This document shows positions 1 through 13,269 of a stretch of DNA of 64,000 nt, one piece after another. Source of the stretch: Halisarca cf. caerulea (lineage: Eukaryota > Porifera > Demospongiae > Chondrillida > Halisarcidae). The stretch's first letter is position 1. Each line of letters begins with the position of its first letter. The stretch lies in contig CAUJGJ010000347.1 of the NCBI GenBank assembly GCA_963170055.1, positions 1,282,201 to 1,346,200 of the forward strand, written 5' to 3'. The notes below the pieces were generated by a model that saw only the letters and a program-made list of their open reading frames with translations, searched no databases and had not been told where the DNA came from. The position numbers and the translations under genes are program-made.

Positions 1-815
1 GTATTTGTGTAGTGTTGGATATGCTGGTGCTAGTACCAATATTTGGCACTAGAACCACGCACATTCCCAGTGGACACACATGACCTTTCTGAAGTGCTGT
101 GGGCATATTTGTGTAGTGTTGGATATGCTGGTTCTAGTACCAATATTTGGCACTAGAACCACGCACATTCCCAGTGGACACACATGAAGTTTCTGAAGTG
201 TTGTGGGCGTATTTGTGTAGTGTTGGATATGCTGGTGCTAATACCAATATTAGGCACTAGCACCACGCACATTCCCAGTGGACACACATGACATTCCTGA
301 AGTGCTGTGGGAGTATTTGTGTAGTGTTGGATATGCTGGTGCTAATACCAATATTTGGCACTAGCACCACGCACATTCCCAGTGGACACACATGACCTTT
401 CTGAAGTGCTGTGGGCATATTTGTGTAGTGTTGGATATGCTGGTGCTAGTACCAATATTTGGCACTATAACCACGCACATTCCCAGTGGACACACATGAA
501 GTTTCTGAAGGGTTGTGGGCGTATTTGTGTAGTGTTGAATATGCTTGTGCTAATACCAATATTTGGCACTAGCACCACGCATATTCTCAGTGGACACACA
601 TGACATTCCTGAAGTGCTGTGGGCGTATTTGTGTAGTGTTGGATATGCTGGTGCTAATACCAATATTTGGCACTAGCACCACGCACATTCCCAGTGGACA
701 CACATGACCTTTCTGAAGTGCTGTGGGCATATTTGTGTAGTGTTGGATATGCTGGTGCTAGTACCAATATTTGGCACTAGAACCACGCACATTCCCAGTG
801 GACACACATGAAGTT
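1..815. repeat. Segmental copy 1 (partner 1665-2479)
   Basis: This stretch repeats at 1665-2479, an offset of 1664 bp (16 monomers). Shared marker variants include GGTTCTAG (about 131 and 1795), ATATTAGGC (about 248 and 1912), GGCACTATAACC (461 and 2125) and ATGCTTGTG (541 and 2205). The two copies part company near 820, where copy 1 carries an extra GAAGGGTTGTGGG-type monomer and copy 2 has GAAGTGTTGTGGG. The true left end lies outside the window. Confidence 0.8.
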
Positions 816-1399
816 TCTGAAGGGTTGTGGGCGTATTTGTGTAGTGTTGAATATGCTTGTGCTAATACCAATATTTGGCACTAGCACCACGCATATTCTC
901 AGTGGACACACATGACATTCCTGAAGTGCTGTGGGCGTATTTGTGTAGTGTTGGATATGCTGGTGCTAATACCAATATTTGGCACTAGAACCACGCACAT
1001 TCCCAGTGGACACACATGAAGTTTCTGAAGTGTTGTGGGCGTATTTGTGTAGTGTTGGATATGCTGGTGCTAATACCAATATTAGGCACTAGCACCACGC
1101 ACATTCCCAGTGGACACACATGACATTCCTGAAGTGCTGTGGGAGTATTTGTGTAGTGTTGGATATGCTGGTGCTAATACCAATATTTGGGACTAGCACC
1201 ACGCACATTCCCAGTGGACACACATGACCTTTGTGAAGTGCTGTGGGCGTATTTGTGTAGTGTTGGATATGCTGGTGCTAATACCAATATTTGGCACTAG
1301 CACCACGCACATTCCCAGTGGACACACATGACCTTTCTAAAGTGCTCTGGGCGTATTTGTGTAGTGTTGGATATGCTGGTGCTAATACCAACATTTGGC

Positions 1400-3508
1400 A
1401 CTAGCACCACGCACATTCCCAGGTGACACACATTAAGTTTCTGAAGTGGTGTGGGCGTATTTGTGTAGTGTTGGATATGCTGGTGCTAATACCAATATTT
1501 AGCACTAGCACCACGCACATTCCCTGTGGACACACATGACCTTTCTGAAGTGCTGTAGGCGTATTTGTGTAGTGTTGGATATGCTGGTGCTAATGCCAAT
1601 ATTTGGCACTAGCACCACGCACATTCCCAGTGGACACACATGACCTTTCTGAAGTGCTGTGGGCGTATTTGTGTAGTGTTGGATATGCTGGTGCTAGTAC
1701 CAATATTTGGCACTAGAACCACGCACATTCCCAGTGGACACACATGACCTTTCTGAAGTGCTGTGGGCATATTTGTGTAGTGTTGGATATGCTGGTTCTA
1801 GTACCAATATTTGGCACTAGAACCACGCACATTCCCAGTGGACACACATGAAGTTTCTGAAGTGTTGTGGGCGTATTTGTGTAGTGTTGGATATGCTGGT
1901 GCTAATACCAATATTAGGCACTAGCACCACGCACATTCCCAGTGGACACACATGACATTCCTGAAGTGCTGTGGGAGTATTTGTGTAGTGTTGGATATGC
2001 TGGTGCTAATACCAATATTTGGCACTAGCACCACGCACATTCCCAGTGGACACACATGACCTTTCTGAAGTGCTGTGGGCATATTTGTGTAGTGTTGGAT
2101 ATGCTGGTGCTAGTACCAATATTTGGCACTATAACCACGCACATTCCCAGTGGACACACATGAAGTTTCTGAAGGGTTGTGGGCGTATTTGTGTAGTGTT
2201 GAATATGCTTGTGCTAATACCAATATTTGGCACTAGCACCACGCATATTCTCAGTGGACACACATGACATTCCTGAAGTGCTGTGGGCGTATTTGTGTAG
2301 TGTTGGATATGCTGGTGCTAATACCAATATTTGGCACTAGCACCACGCACATTCCCAGTGGACACACATGACCTTTCTGAAGTGCTGTGGGCATATTTGT
2401 GTAGTGTTGGATATGCTGGTGCTAGTACCAATATTTGGCACTAGAACCACGCACATTCCCAGTGGACACACATGAAGTTTCTGAAGTGTTGTGGGCGTAT
2501 TTGTGTAGTGTTGGATATGCTGGTGCTAATACCAATATTAGGCACTAGCACCACGCACATTCCCAGTGGACACACATGACATTCCTGAAGTGCTGTGGGA
2601 GTATTTGTTTAGTGTTGGATATGCTGGTGCTAATACCAATATTTGGCACTAGCACCACGCACATTCCCAGTGGACACACATGACCTTTGTGAAGTGCTGT
2701 GGGCGTATTTGTGTAGTGTTGGATATGCTGGTGCTAATACCAATATTTGGCACTAGCACCACGCACATTCCCAGTGGACACACATGACCTTTCTGAAGTG
2801 CTGTGGGCATATTTGTGTAGTGTTGGATATGCTGGTGCTAGTACCAATATTTGGCACTAGCACCACGCACATTCCCAGTGGACACACATGACCTTTCTGA
2901 AGTGTTGTGGGCGTATTTGTGTAGTGTTGGATATGCTGGTGCTAATACCAATATTTGGCACTAGCACCACGCACATTCCCAGTGGACACACATGACCTTT
3001 CTAAAGTGCTGTGGGCATATTTGTGTAGTGTTGGATATGCTGGTTCTAGTACCAATATTTGGCAATAGAACCACGCACATTCCCAGTGGACACACATGAA
3101 GTTTCTGAAGTGTTGTGGGCGTATTTGTGTAGTGTTGGATATGCTGGTGCTAATACCAATATTTGGCACTAGCACCACGCACATTCCCAGTGGACACACA
3201 TGACATTCCTGAAGTGCTGTGGGCGTATTTGTGTAGTGTTGGATATGCTGGTGCTAATACCAATATTTGGCACTAGCACCACGCACATTCCCTGTGGACA
3301 CACATGACCTTTCTGAAGTGCTGTGGGCGTATTTGTGTAGTGTTGGATATGCTGGTGCTAGTACCAATATTTGGCACTAGAACCACGCACATTCCCAGTG
3401 GACACACTTGAAGTTTCTGAAGTGTTGTGGGCGTATTTGTGTAGTGTTGGATATGCTGGTGCTAATACCAATATTTGGCACTAGCACCACGCACATTCCC
3501 AGTGGACA
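1400..3508. repeat. Segmental copy, about 2.1 kb (partner 5248-7356)
   Basis: The segment repeats at an offset of 3848 bp (37 monomers). Shared rare variants are CCCAGGTGACAC (1421 and 5269), GGCACTATAACC (2125 and 5973), GGCAATAGAACC (about 3061 and 6909) and CACACTTGAAG (about 3403 and 7251). A few single-base differences exist, such as GTTTAGTG against GTGTAGTG near 2608 and 6456. Similarity of subtype order is lost left of about 1400 and right of about 3508. Confidence 0.75.
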
Positions 3509-4189
3509 CACATGACCTTTCTGAAGTGCTGTGGGCGTATTTGTGCAGTGTTGGATATGCTGGTGCTAATACCAATATTTGGCACTAGCACCACGCACAT
3601 TCCCAGTGGACACACATGAAGTTTGTGAAGTTTTGTGGGCGTATTTGTGTAGTGTTGGATATGCTGGTGCTAATACCAATATTTGGCACTAACACCACGC
3701 ACCTTCCCAGTGGACACACATGACCTTTCTGAAGTGCTGTGGGCGTATTTGTGTAGTATAGGATATGTTGGTGCTAATACCAATATTTGGCACTAGCACC
3801 ACGCACATTCCCAGTGGACACACATGAAGTTTGTGAAGTTTTGTGGGCGTATTTGTGTAGTGTTGGATATGCTGGTGCTAATACCAATATTTGGCACTAG
3901 CACCACGCACATTCCCAGTGGACACACATGACCTTTCTGAAGTGCTGTGGGCGTATTTGTGTAGTATAGGATATGTTGGTGCTAATACCAATATTTGGCA
4001 CTAGCACCACGCACATTCCCAGTGGACACACATGACCTTTCTGAAGTGCTGTGGGCGTATTTGTGTAGTGTTGGATATGTTGATGCTAATACCAATATTT
4101 GGCACTAACACCACGCACATTCCCAGTTGACACACATTACCTTTCTGAAGTGCTGTGGGCGTATTTGTGTAGTGTTGGATATGCTGGTG

Positions 4190-5650
4190 CTAATACCAAT
4201 ATTTGGCACTAGCACCACGCACATTCCCAGTGGACACACATGAAGTTTGTAAAGTTTTGTGGGCGTATTTGTGTAGTGTTGGATATGCTGGTGCTAATAC
4301 CAATATTTGGCACTAGCACCACGCACATTCCCAGTGGACACACATGACCTTTCTGAAGTGCTGTGGGCGTATTTGTGTAGTGTTGGATATGCTGGTGCTA
4401 ATACCAATATTTGGCACTAGCACCACGCACATTCCAAGTTGACACACATGACCTTTCTGAAGTGCTTTGGGCATATTTGTGTAATGTTGGAAATGCTGGT
4501 GCTAATACCAATATTTGGCACTAGCACCACGCACATTCCCAGGTGACACACATTAAGTTTCTGAAGTGGTGTGGGCGTATTTGTGTAGTGTTGGATATGC
4601 TGGTGCTAATACCAATATTTAGCACTAGCACCACGCACATTCCCTGTGGACACACATGACCTTTCTGAAGTGCTGTAGGCGTATTTGTGTAGTGTTGGAT
4701 ATGCTGGTGCTAATGCCAATATTTGGCACTAGCACCACGCACATTCCCAGTGGACACACATGACCTTTCTGAAGTGCTGTGGGCGTATTTGTGTAGTGTT
4801 GGATATGCTGGTGCTAGTACCAATATTTGGCACTAGAACCACGCACATTCCCAGTGGACACACATGACCTTTCTGAAGTGCTGTGGGCGTATTTGTGTAG
4901 TGTTGGATATGCTGGTGCTAATACCAATATTTGGCACTAGCACCACGCACATTCCCAGTGGACACACATGAAGTTTGTAAAGTTTTGTGGGCGTATTTGT
5001 GTAGTGTTGGATATGCTGGTGCTAATACCAATATTTGGCACTAGCACCACGCACATTCCCAGTGGACACACATGACCTTTCTGAAGTGCTGTGGGCGTAT
5101 TTGTGTAGTGTTGGATATGCTGGTGCTAATACCAATATTTGGCACTAGCACCACGCACATTCCAAGTTGACACACATGACCTTTCTGAAGTGCTTTGGGC
5201 ATATTTGTGTAATGTTGGAAATGCTGGTGCTAATACCAATATTTGGCACTAGCACCACGCACATTCCCAGGTGACACACATTAAGTTTCTGAAGTGGTGT
5301 GGGCGTATTTGTGTAGTGTTGGATATGCTGGTGCTAATACCAATATTTAGCACTAGCACCACGCACATTCCCTGTGGACACACATGACCTTTCTGAAGTG
5401 CTGTAGGCGTATTTGTGTAGTGTTGGATATGCTGGTGCTAATGCCAATATTTGGCACTAGCACCACGCACATTCCCAGTGGACACACATGACCTTGCTGA
5501 AGTGCTGTGGGCGTATTTGTGTAGTGTTGGATATGCTGGTGCTAGTACCAATATTTGGCACTAGAACCACGCACATTCCCAGTGGACACACATGACCTTT
5601 CTGAAGTGCTGTGGGCATATTTGTGTAGTGTTGGATATGCTGGTTCTAGT
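4190..5650. repeat. Two tandem 728-bp (7-monomer) units
   Basis: The run of subtypes GAAGTTTGTAAAGTTTTG, CCAAGTTGACAC, TAATGTTGGAAATG, CCCAGGTGACAC, ATTTAGCACTAG and GCTGTAGGCG occurs twice with a 728-bp step; for example CCCAGGTGACAC is at 4541 and 5269. The order of subtypes is the evidence; the limits are approximate to within one monomer. Confidence 0.7.
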
Positions 5651-6709
5651 ACCAATATTTGGCACTAGAACCACGCACATTCCCAGTGGACACACATGAA
5701 GTTTCTGAAGTGTTGTGGGCGTATTTGTGTAGTGTTGGATATGCTGGTGCTAATACCAATATTAGGCACTAGCACCACGCACATTCCCAGTGGACACACA
5801 TGACATTCCTGAAGTGCTGTGGGAGTATTTGTGTAGTGTTGGATATGCTGGTGCTAATACCAATATTTGGCACTAGCACCACGCACATTCCCAGTGGACA
5901 CACATGACCTTTCTGAAGTGCTGTGGGCATATTTGTGTAGTGTTGGATATGCTGGTGCTAGTACCAATATTTGGCACTATAACCACGCACATTCCCAGTG
6001 GACACACATGAAGTTTCTGAAGGGTTGTGGGCGTATTTGTGTAGTGTTGAATATGCTTGTGCTAATACCAATATTTGGCACTAGCACCACGCATATTCTC
6101 AGTGGACACACATGACATTCCTGAAGTGCTGTGGGCGTATTTGTGTAGTGTTGGATATGCTGGTGCTAATACCAATATTTGGCACTAGCACCACGCACAT
6201 TCCCAGTGGACACACATGACCTTTCTGAAGTGCTGTGGGCATATTTGTGTAGTGTTGGATATGCTGGTGCTAGTACCAATATTTGGCACTAGAACCACGC
6301 ACATTCCCAGTGGACACACATGAAGTTTCTGAAGTGTTGTGGGCGTATTTGTGTAGTGTTGGATATGCTGGTGCTAATACCAATATTAGGCACTAGCACC
6401 ACGCACATTCCCAGTGGACACACATGACATTCCTGAAGTGCTGTGGGAGTATTTGTGTAGTGTTGGATATGCTGGTGCTAATACCAATATTTGGCACTAG
6501 CACCACGCACATTCCCAGTGGACACACATGACCTTTGTGAAGTGCTGTGGGCGTATTTGTGTAGTGTTGGATATGCTGGTGCTAATACCAATATTTGGCA
6601 CTAGCACTACGCACATTCCCAGTGGACACACATGACCTTTCTGAAGTGCTGTGGGCATATTTGTGTAGTGTTGGATATGCTGGTGCTAGTACCAATATTT
6701 GGCACTAGC

Positions 6710-9200
6710 ACCACGCACATTCCCAGTGGACACACATGACCTTTCTGAAGTGTTGTGGGCGTATTTGTGTAGTGTTGGATATGCTGGTGCTAATACCAAT
6801 ATTTGGCACTAGCACCACGCACATTCCCAGTGGACACACATGACCTTTCTAAAGTGCTGTGGGCATATTTGTGTAGTGTTGGATATGCTGGTTCTAGTAC
6901 CAATATTTGGCAATAGAACCACGCACATTCCCAGTGGACACACATGAAGTTTCTGAAGTGTTGTGGGCGTATTTGTGTAGTGTTGGATATGCTGGTGCTA
7001 ATACCAATATTTGGCACTAGCACCACGCACATTCTCAGTGGACACACATGACATTCCTGAAGTGCTGTGGGCGTATTTGTGTAGTGTTGGATATGCTGGT
7101 GCTAATACCAATATTTGGCACTAGCACCACGCACATTCCCTGTGGACACACATGACCTTTCTGAAGTGCTGTGGGCGTATTTGTGTAGTGTTGGATATGC
7201 TGGTGCTAGTACCAATATTTGGCACTAGAACCACGCACATTCCCAGTGGACACACTTGAAGTTTCTGAAGTGTTGTGGGCGTATTTGTGTAGTGTTGGAT
7301 ATGCTGGTGCTAATACCAATATTTGGCACTAGCACCACGCACATTCCCAGTGGACACACATGACCTTTCTGCAGTGCTGTGGGCATATTTGTGTAGTGTT
7401 GGATATGCTGGTGCTAGTACCAATATTTGGCACTAGAACCACGCACATTCCCAGTGGACACACATGAAGTTTCTGAAGTGTTGTGGGCGTATTTGTGTAG
7501 TGTTGGATATGCTGGTGCTAATACCAATATTTGGCACTAGCACCACGCACATTCCCAGTGGACACACATGACCTTTCTAAAGTGCTGTGGGCATATTTGT
7601 GTAGTGTTGGATATGCTGGTTCTAGTACCAATATTTGGCAATAGAACCACGCACATTCCCAGTGGACACACATGAAGTTTCTGAAGTGTTGTGGGCGTAT
7701 TTGTGTAGTGTTGGATATGCTGGTGCTAATACCAATATTTGGCACTAGCACCACGCACATTCCCAGTGGACACACATGACATTCCTGAAGTGCTGTGGGC
7801 GTATTTGTGTAGTGTTGGATATGCTGGTGCTAATACCAATATTTGGCACTAGCACCACGCACATTCCCTGTGGACACACATGACCTTTCTGAAGTGCTGT
7901 GGGCGTATTTGTGTAGTGTTGGATATGCTGGTGCTAGTACCAATATTTGGCACTAGAACCACGCACATTCCCAGTGGACACACTTGAAGTTTCTGAAGTG
8001 TTGTGGGCGTATTTGTGTAGTGTTGGATATGCTGGTGCTAATACCAATATTTGGCACTAGCACCACGCACATTCCCAGTGGACACACATGACCTTTCTGA
8101 AGTGCTGTGGGCATATTTGTGTAGTGTTGGATATGCTGGTGCTAGTACCAATATTTGGCACTAGCACCACGCACATTCCCAGTGGACACACATGACCTTT
8201 CTGAAGTGTTGTGGGCGTATTTGTGTAGTGTTGGATATGCTGGTGCTAATACCAATATTTGGCACTAGCACCACGCACATTCCCAGTGGACACACATGAC
8301 CTTTCTAAAGTGCTGTGGGCATATTTGTGTAGTGTTGGATATGCTGGTTCTAGTACCAATATTTGGCAATAGAACCACGCACATTCCCAGTGGACACACA
8401 TGAAGTTTCTGAAGTGTTGTGGGCGTATTTGTGTAGTGTTGGATATGCTGGTGCTAATACCAACATTTGGCACTAGCACCACGCACATTCCCAGTGGACA
8501 CACATGACATTCCTGAAGTGCTGTGGGCGTATTTGTGTAGTGTTGGATATGCTGGTGCTAATACCAATATTTGGCACTAGCACCACGCACATTCCCTGTG
8601 GACACACATGACCTTTCTGAAGTGCTGTGGGCGTATTTGTGTAGTGTTGGATATGCTGGTGCTAGTACCAATATTTGGCACTAGAACCACGCACATTCCC
8701 AGTGGACACACTTGAAGTTTCTGAAGTGTTGTGGGCGTATTTGTGTAGTGTTGGATATGCTGGTGCTAATACCAATATTTGGCACTAGCACCACGCACAT
8801 TCCCAGTGGACACACATGACCTTTCTGCAGTGCTGTGGGCATATTTGTGTAGTGTTGGATATGCTTTTGCTAGTACCAATATTTGGCACTAGAACCACGC
8901 ACATTCCCAGTGGACACACATGACCTTTCTAAAGTGCTGTGGGCATATTTGTGTAGTGTTGGATATGCTGGTTCTAGTACCAATATTTGGCAATAGAACC
9001 ACGCACATTCCCAGTGGACACACATGAAGTTTCTGAAGTGTTGTGGGCGTATTTGTGTAGTGTTGGATATGCTGGTGCTAATACCAATATTTGGCACTAG
9101 CACCACGCACATTCCCAGTGGACACACATGACATTCCTGAAGTGCTGTGGGCGTATTTGTGTAGTGTTGGATATGCTGGTGCTAATACCAATATTTGGCA
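6710..9200. repeat. 7-monomer HOR (728 bp), about 3.5 copies
   Basis: A seven-monomer order repeats at 728-bp steps. The diagnostic variant GGCAATAGAACC occurs at about 6909, 7637, 8365 and 8989. The last step is 624 bp, so one monomer has been lost from the final copy. CCCTGTGGACAC and CACACTTGAAG also recur in the same order. This is a local higher-order repeat of the kind produced by unequal exchange in whole-monomer steps. Confidence 0.85.
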
Positions 9201-10429
9201 CTAGCACCACGCACATTCCCTGTGGACACACATGACCTTTCTGAAGTGCTGTGGGCGTATTTGTGTAGTGTTGGATATGCTGGTGCTAGTACCAATATTT
9301 GGCACTACAACCACGCACATTCCCAGTGGACACACTTGAAGTTTCTGAAGTGTTGTGGGCGTATTTGTGTAGTGTTGGATATGCTGGTGCTAATACCAAT
9401 ATTTGGCACTAGCACCACGCACATTCCCAGTGGACACACATGACCTTTCTGAAGTGCTGTGGGCGTATTTGTGCAGTGTTGGATATGCTGGTGCTAATAC
9501 CAATATTTGGCACTAGCACCACGCACATTCCCAGTGGACACACATGAAGTTTGTGAAGTTTTGTGGGCGTATTTTTGTAGTGTTGGATATGCTGGTGCTA
9601 ATACCAATATTTGGCACTAACACCACGCACCTTCCCAGTGGACACACATGACCTTTCTGAAGTGCTGTGGGCGTATTTGTTTAGTATAGGATATGTTGGT
9701 GCTAATACCAATATTTGGCACTAGCACCACGCACATTCCCAGTGGACACACATGAAGTTTGTGAAGTTTTGTGGGCGTATTTGTGTAGTGTTGGATATGC
9801 TGGTGCTAATACCAATATTTGGCACTAGCACCACGCACATTCCCAGTGGACACACATGACCTTTCTGAAGTGCTGTGGGCGTATTTGTGTAGTATAGGAT
9901 ATGTTGGTGCTAATACCAATATTTGGCACTAGCACCACGCACATTCCCAGTGGACACACATGACCTTTCTGAAGTGCTGTGGGCGTATTTGTGTAGTGTT
10001 GGATATGTTGATGCTAATACCAATATTTGGCACTAACACCACGCACATTCCCAGTTGACACACATTACCTTTCTGAAGTGCTGTGGGCGTATTTGTGTAG
10101 TGTTGGATATGCTGGTGCTAATACCAATATTTGGCACTAGCACCACGCACATTCCCAGTGGACACACATGAAGTTTGTAAAGTTTTGTGGGCGTATTTGT
10201 GTAGTGTTGGATATGCTGGTGCTAATACCAATATTTGGCACTAGCACCACGCACATTCCCAGTGGACACACATGACCTTTCTGAAGTGCTGTGGGCGTAT
10301 TTGTGTAGTGTTGGATATGCTGGTGCTAATACCAATATTTGGCACTAGCACCACGCACATTCCAAGTTGACACACATGACCTTTCTGAAGTGCTTTGGGC
10401 ATATTTGTGTAATGTTGGAAATGCTGGTG

Positions 10430-12050
10430 CTAATACCAATATTTGGCACTAGCACCACGCACATTCCCAGTGGACACACATGACCTTTCTAAAGTGCTCT
10501 GGGCGTATTTGTGTAGTGTTGGATATGCTGGTGCTAATACCAACATTTGGCACTAGCACCACGCACATTCCCAGTTGACACACATTAAGTTTCTGAAGTG
10601 CTGTGGGCGTATTTGTGTAGTGTTGGATATGCTGGTGCTAATACCAATATTTGGCATTTGCACCACGCACATTCCCAGTGGACACACATGAAGTTTCTGA
10701 AGTGGTGTGGGCGTATTTGTGTAGTGTTGGATATGCTGGTGCTAATACCAATATTTAGCACTAGCACCACGCACATTCCCAGTGGACACACATGACCTTT
10801 CTGAAGTGCTGTAGGCGTATTTGTGTAGTGTTGGATATGCTGGTGCTAATACCAATATTTGGCACTAGCACCACGCACATTCCCAGTGGACACACATGAA
10901 GTTTGTGAAGTTTTGTGGGCGTATTTGTGTAGTGTTGGATATGCTGGTGCTAATACCAATATTTGGCACTAGCACCACGCACATTCCCAGTGGACACACA
11001 TGACCTTTCTGATGTGCTGTGGGCGTATTTGTGTAGTATAGGATATGCTGGTGCTAATACCAAAATTTGGCACTAGCACCACGCACATTCCCAGTTGACA
11101 CACATGACCTTTCTGAAGTGCTGTGGGCGTATTTGTGTAGTGTTGGATATGCTGGTGCTAATACCAATATTTGGCACTAGCACCACGCACATTCCAAGTT
11201 GACACACATGACCTTTCTGAAGTGCTGTGGGCATATTTGTGTAATGTTGGAAATGCTGGTGCTAATACCAATATTTGGCAATAGCACCACGCACATTCCC
11301 AGTGGACACACATGACCTTTCTAAAGTGCTCTGGGCGTATTTTTGTAGTGTTGGATATGCTGGTGCTAATACCAACATTTGGCACTAGCACCACGCACAT
11401 TCCCAGTGGACACACATTAAGTTTCTGAAGTGCTGTGGGCGTATTTGTGTAGTGTTGGATATGCTGGTGCTAATACCAATATTTGGCACTAGCACCACGC
11501 ACATTCCCAGTGGACACACATGAAGTTTCTGAAGTGGTGTGGGCGTATTTGTGTAGTGTTGGATATGCTGGTGCTAATACCAATATTTAGCACTAGCACC
11601 ACGCACATTCCCAGTGGACACACATGACCTTTCTGAAGTGCTGTAGGCGTATTTGTGTAGTGTTGGATATGCTGGTGCTAATGCCAATATTTGGCACTAG
11701 CACCACGCACATTCCTAGTGGACACACAAGACCTTTCTGAAGTGCTGTGGGCATATTTGTGTAGTGTTGGATATGCTGGTGCTAGTACCAATATTTGGCA
11801 CTAGAACCACGCACATTCCCAGGGGACACACATGAAGTTTCTGAAGTGCTGTGGGCATATTTGTGTAGTGTTGGATATGCTGGTTCTAGTACCAATATTT
11901 GGCACTAGAACCACGCACATTCCCAGTGGACACACATGAAGTTTCTGAAGTGTTGTGGGCGTATTTGTGTAGTGTTGGATATGCTGGTGCTAATACCAAT
12001 ATTAGGCACTAGCACCACGCACATTCCCAGTGGACACACATGACATTCCT
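10430..12050. repeat. Segmental copy a of a three-copy family (partners 13270-15575 and 17950-20463)
   Basis: Subtypes unique to these three places (GGCATTTGCACC, CTCTGGGCG, TAATGTTGGAAATG, GATGTGCTGTGGG, CATTCCTAGTGGAC with ACACAAGACC) appear in the same order here, at about 13.3-15.6 kb and at about 17.9-20.5 kb. The offset to the third copy is 7592 bp (73 monomers), exemplified by CCAAAATTTGG at 11060 and 18652. Copies differ by gain or loss of single monomers. Confidence 0.75.
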
Positions 12051-13269
12051 GAAGTGCTGTGGGAGTATTTGTGTAGTGTTGGATATGCTGGTGCTAATAC
12101 CAATATTTGGCACTAGCACCACGCACATTCCCTGTGGACACACATGACCTTTCTGAAGTGCTGTGGGCGTATTTGTGTAGTGTTGGATATGCTGGTGCTA
12201 GTACCAATATTTGGCACTAGAACCACGCACATTCCCAGTGGACACACTTGAAGTTTCTGAAGTGTTGTGGGCGTATTTGTGTAGTGTTGGATATGCTGGT
12301 GCTAATACCAATATTTGGCACTAGCACCACGCACATTCCCAGTGGACACACATGACCTTTCTGAAGTGCTGTGGGCGTATTTGTGCAGTGTTGGATATGC
12401 TGGTGCTAATACCAATATTTGGCACTAGCACCACGCACATTCCCAGTGGACACACATGAAGTTTGTGAAGTTTTGTGGGCGTATTTTTGTAGTGTTGGAT
12501 ATGCTGGTGCTAATACCAATATTTGGCACTAACACCACGCACCTTCCCAGTGGACACACATGACCTTTCTGAAGTGCTGTGGGCGTATTTGTTTAGTATA
12601 GGATATGTTGGTGCTAATACCAATATTTGGCACTAGCACCACGCACATTCCCAGTGGACACACATGAAGTTTGTGAAGTTTTGTGGGCGTATTTGTGTAG
12701 TGTTGGATATGCTGGTGCTAATACCAATATTTGGCACTAGCACCACGCACATTCCCAGTGGACACACATGACCTTTCTGAAGTGCTGTGGGCGTATTTGT
12801 GTAGTATAGGATATGTTGGTGCTAATACCAATATTTGGCACTAGCACCACGCACATTCCCAGTGGACACACATGACCTTTCTGAAGTGCTGTGGGCGTAT
12901 TTGTGTAGTGTTGGATATGTTGATGCTAATACCAATATTTGGCACTAACACCACGCACATTCCCAGTTGACACACATTACCTTTCTGAAGTGCTGTGGGC
13001 GTATTTGTGTAGTGTTGGATATGCTGGTGCTAATACCAATATTTGGCACTAGCACCACGCACATTCCCAGTGGACACACATGAAGTTTGTAAAGTTTTGT
13101 GGGCGTATTTGTGTATTGTTGGATATGCTGGTGCTAATACCAATATTTGGCACTAGCACCACGCACATTCCCAGTGGACACACATGACCTTTCTGAAGTG
13201 CTGTGGGCGTATTTGTGTAGTGTTGGATATGCTGGTGCTAATACCAATATTTGGCACTAGCACCACGCA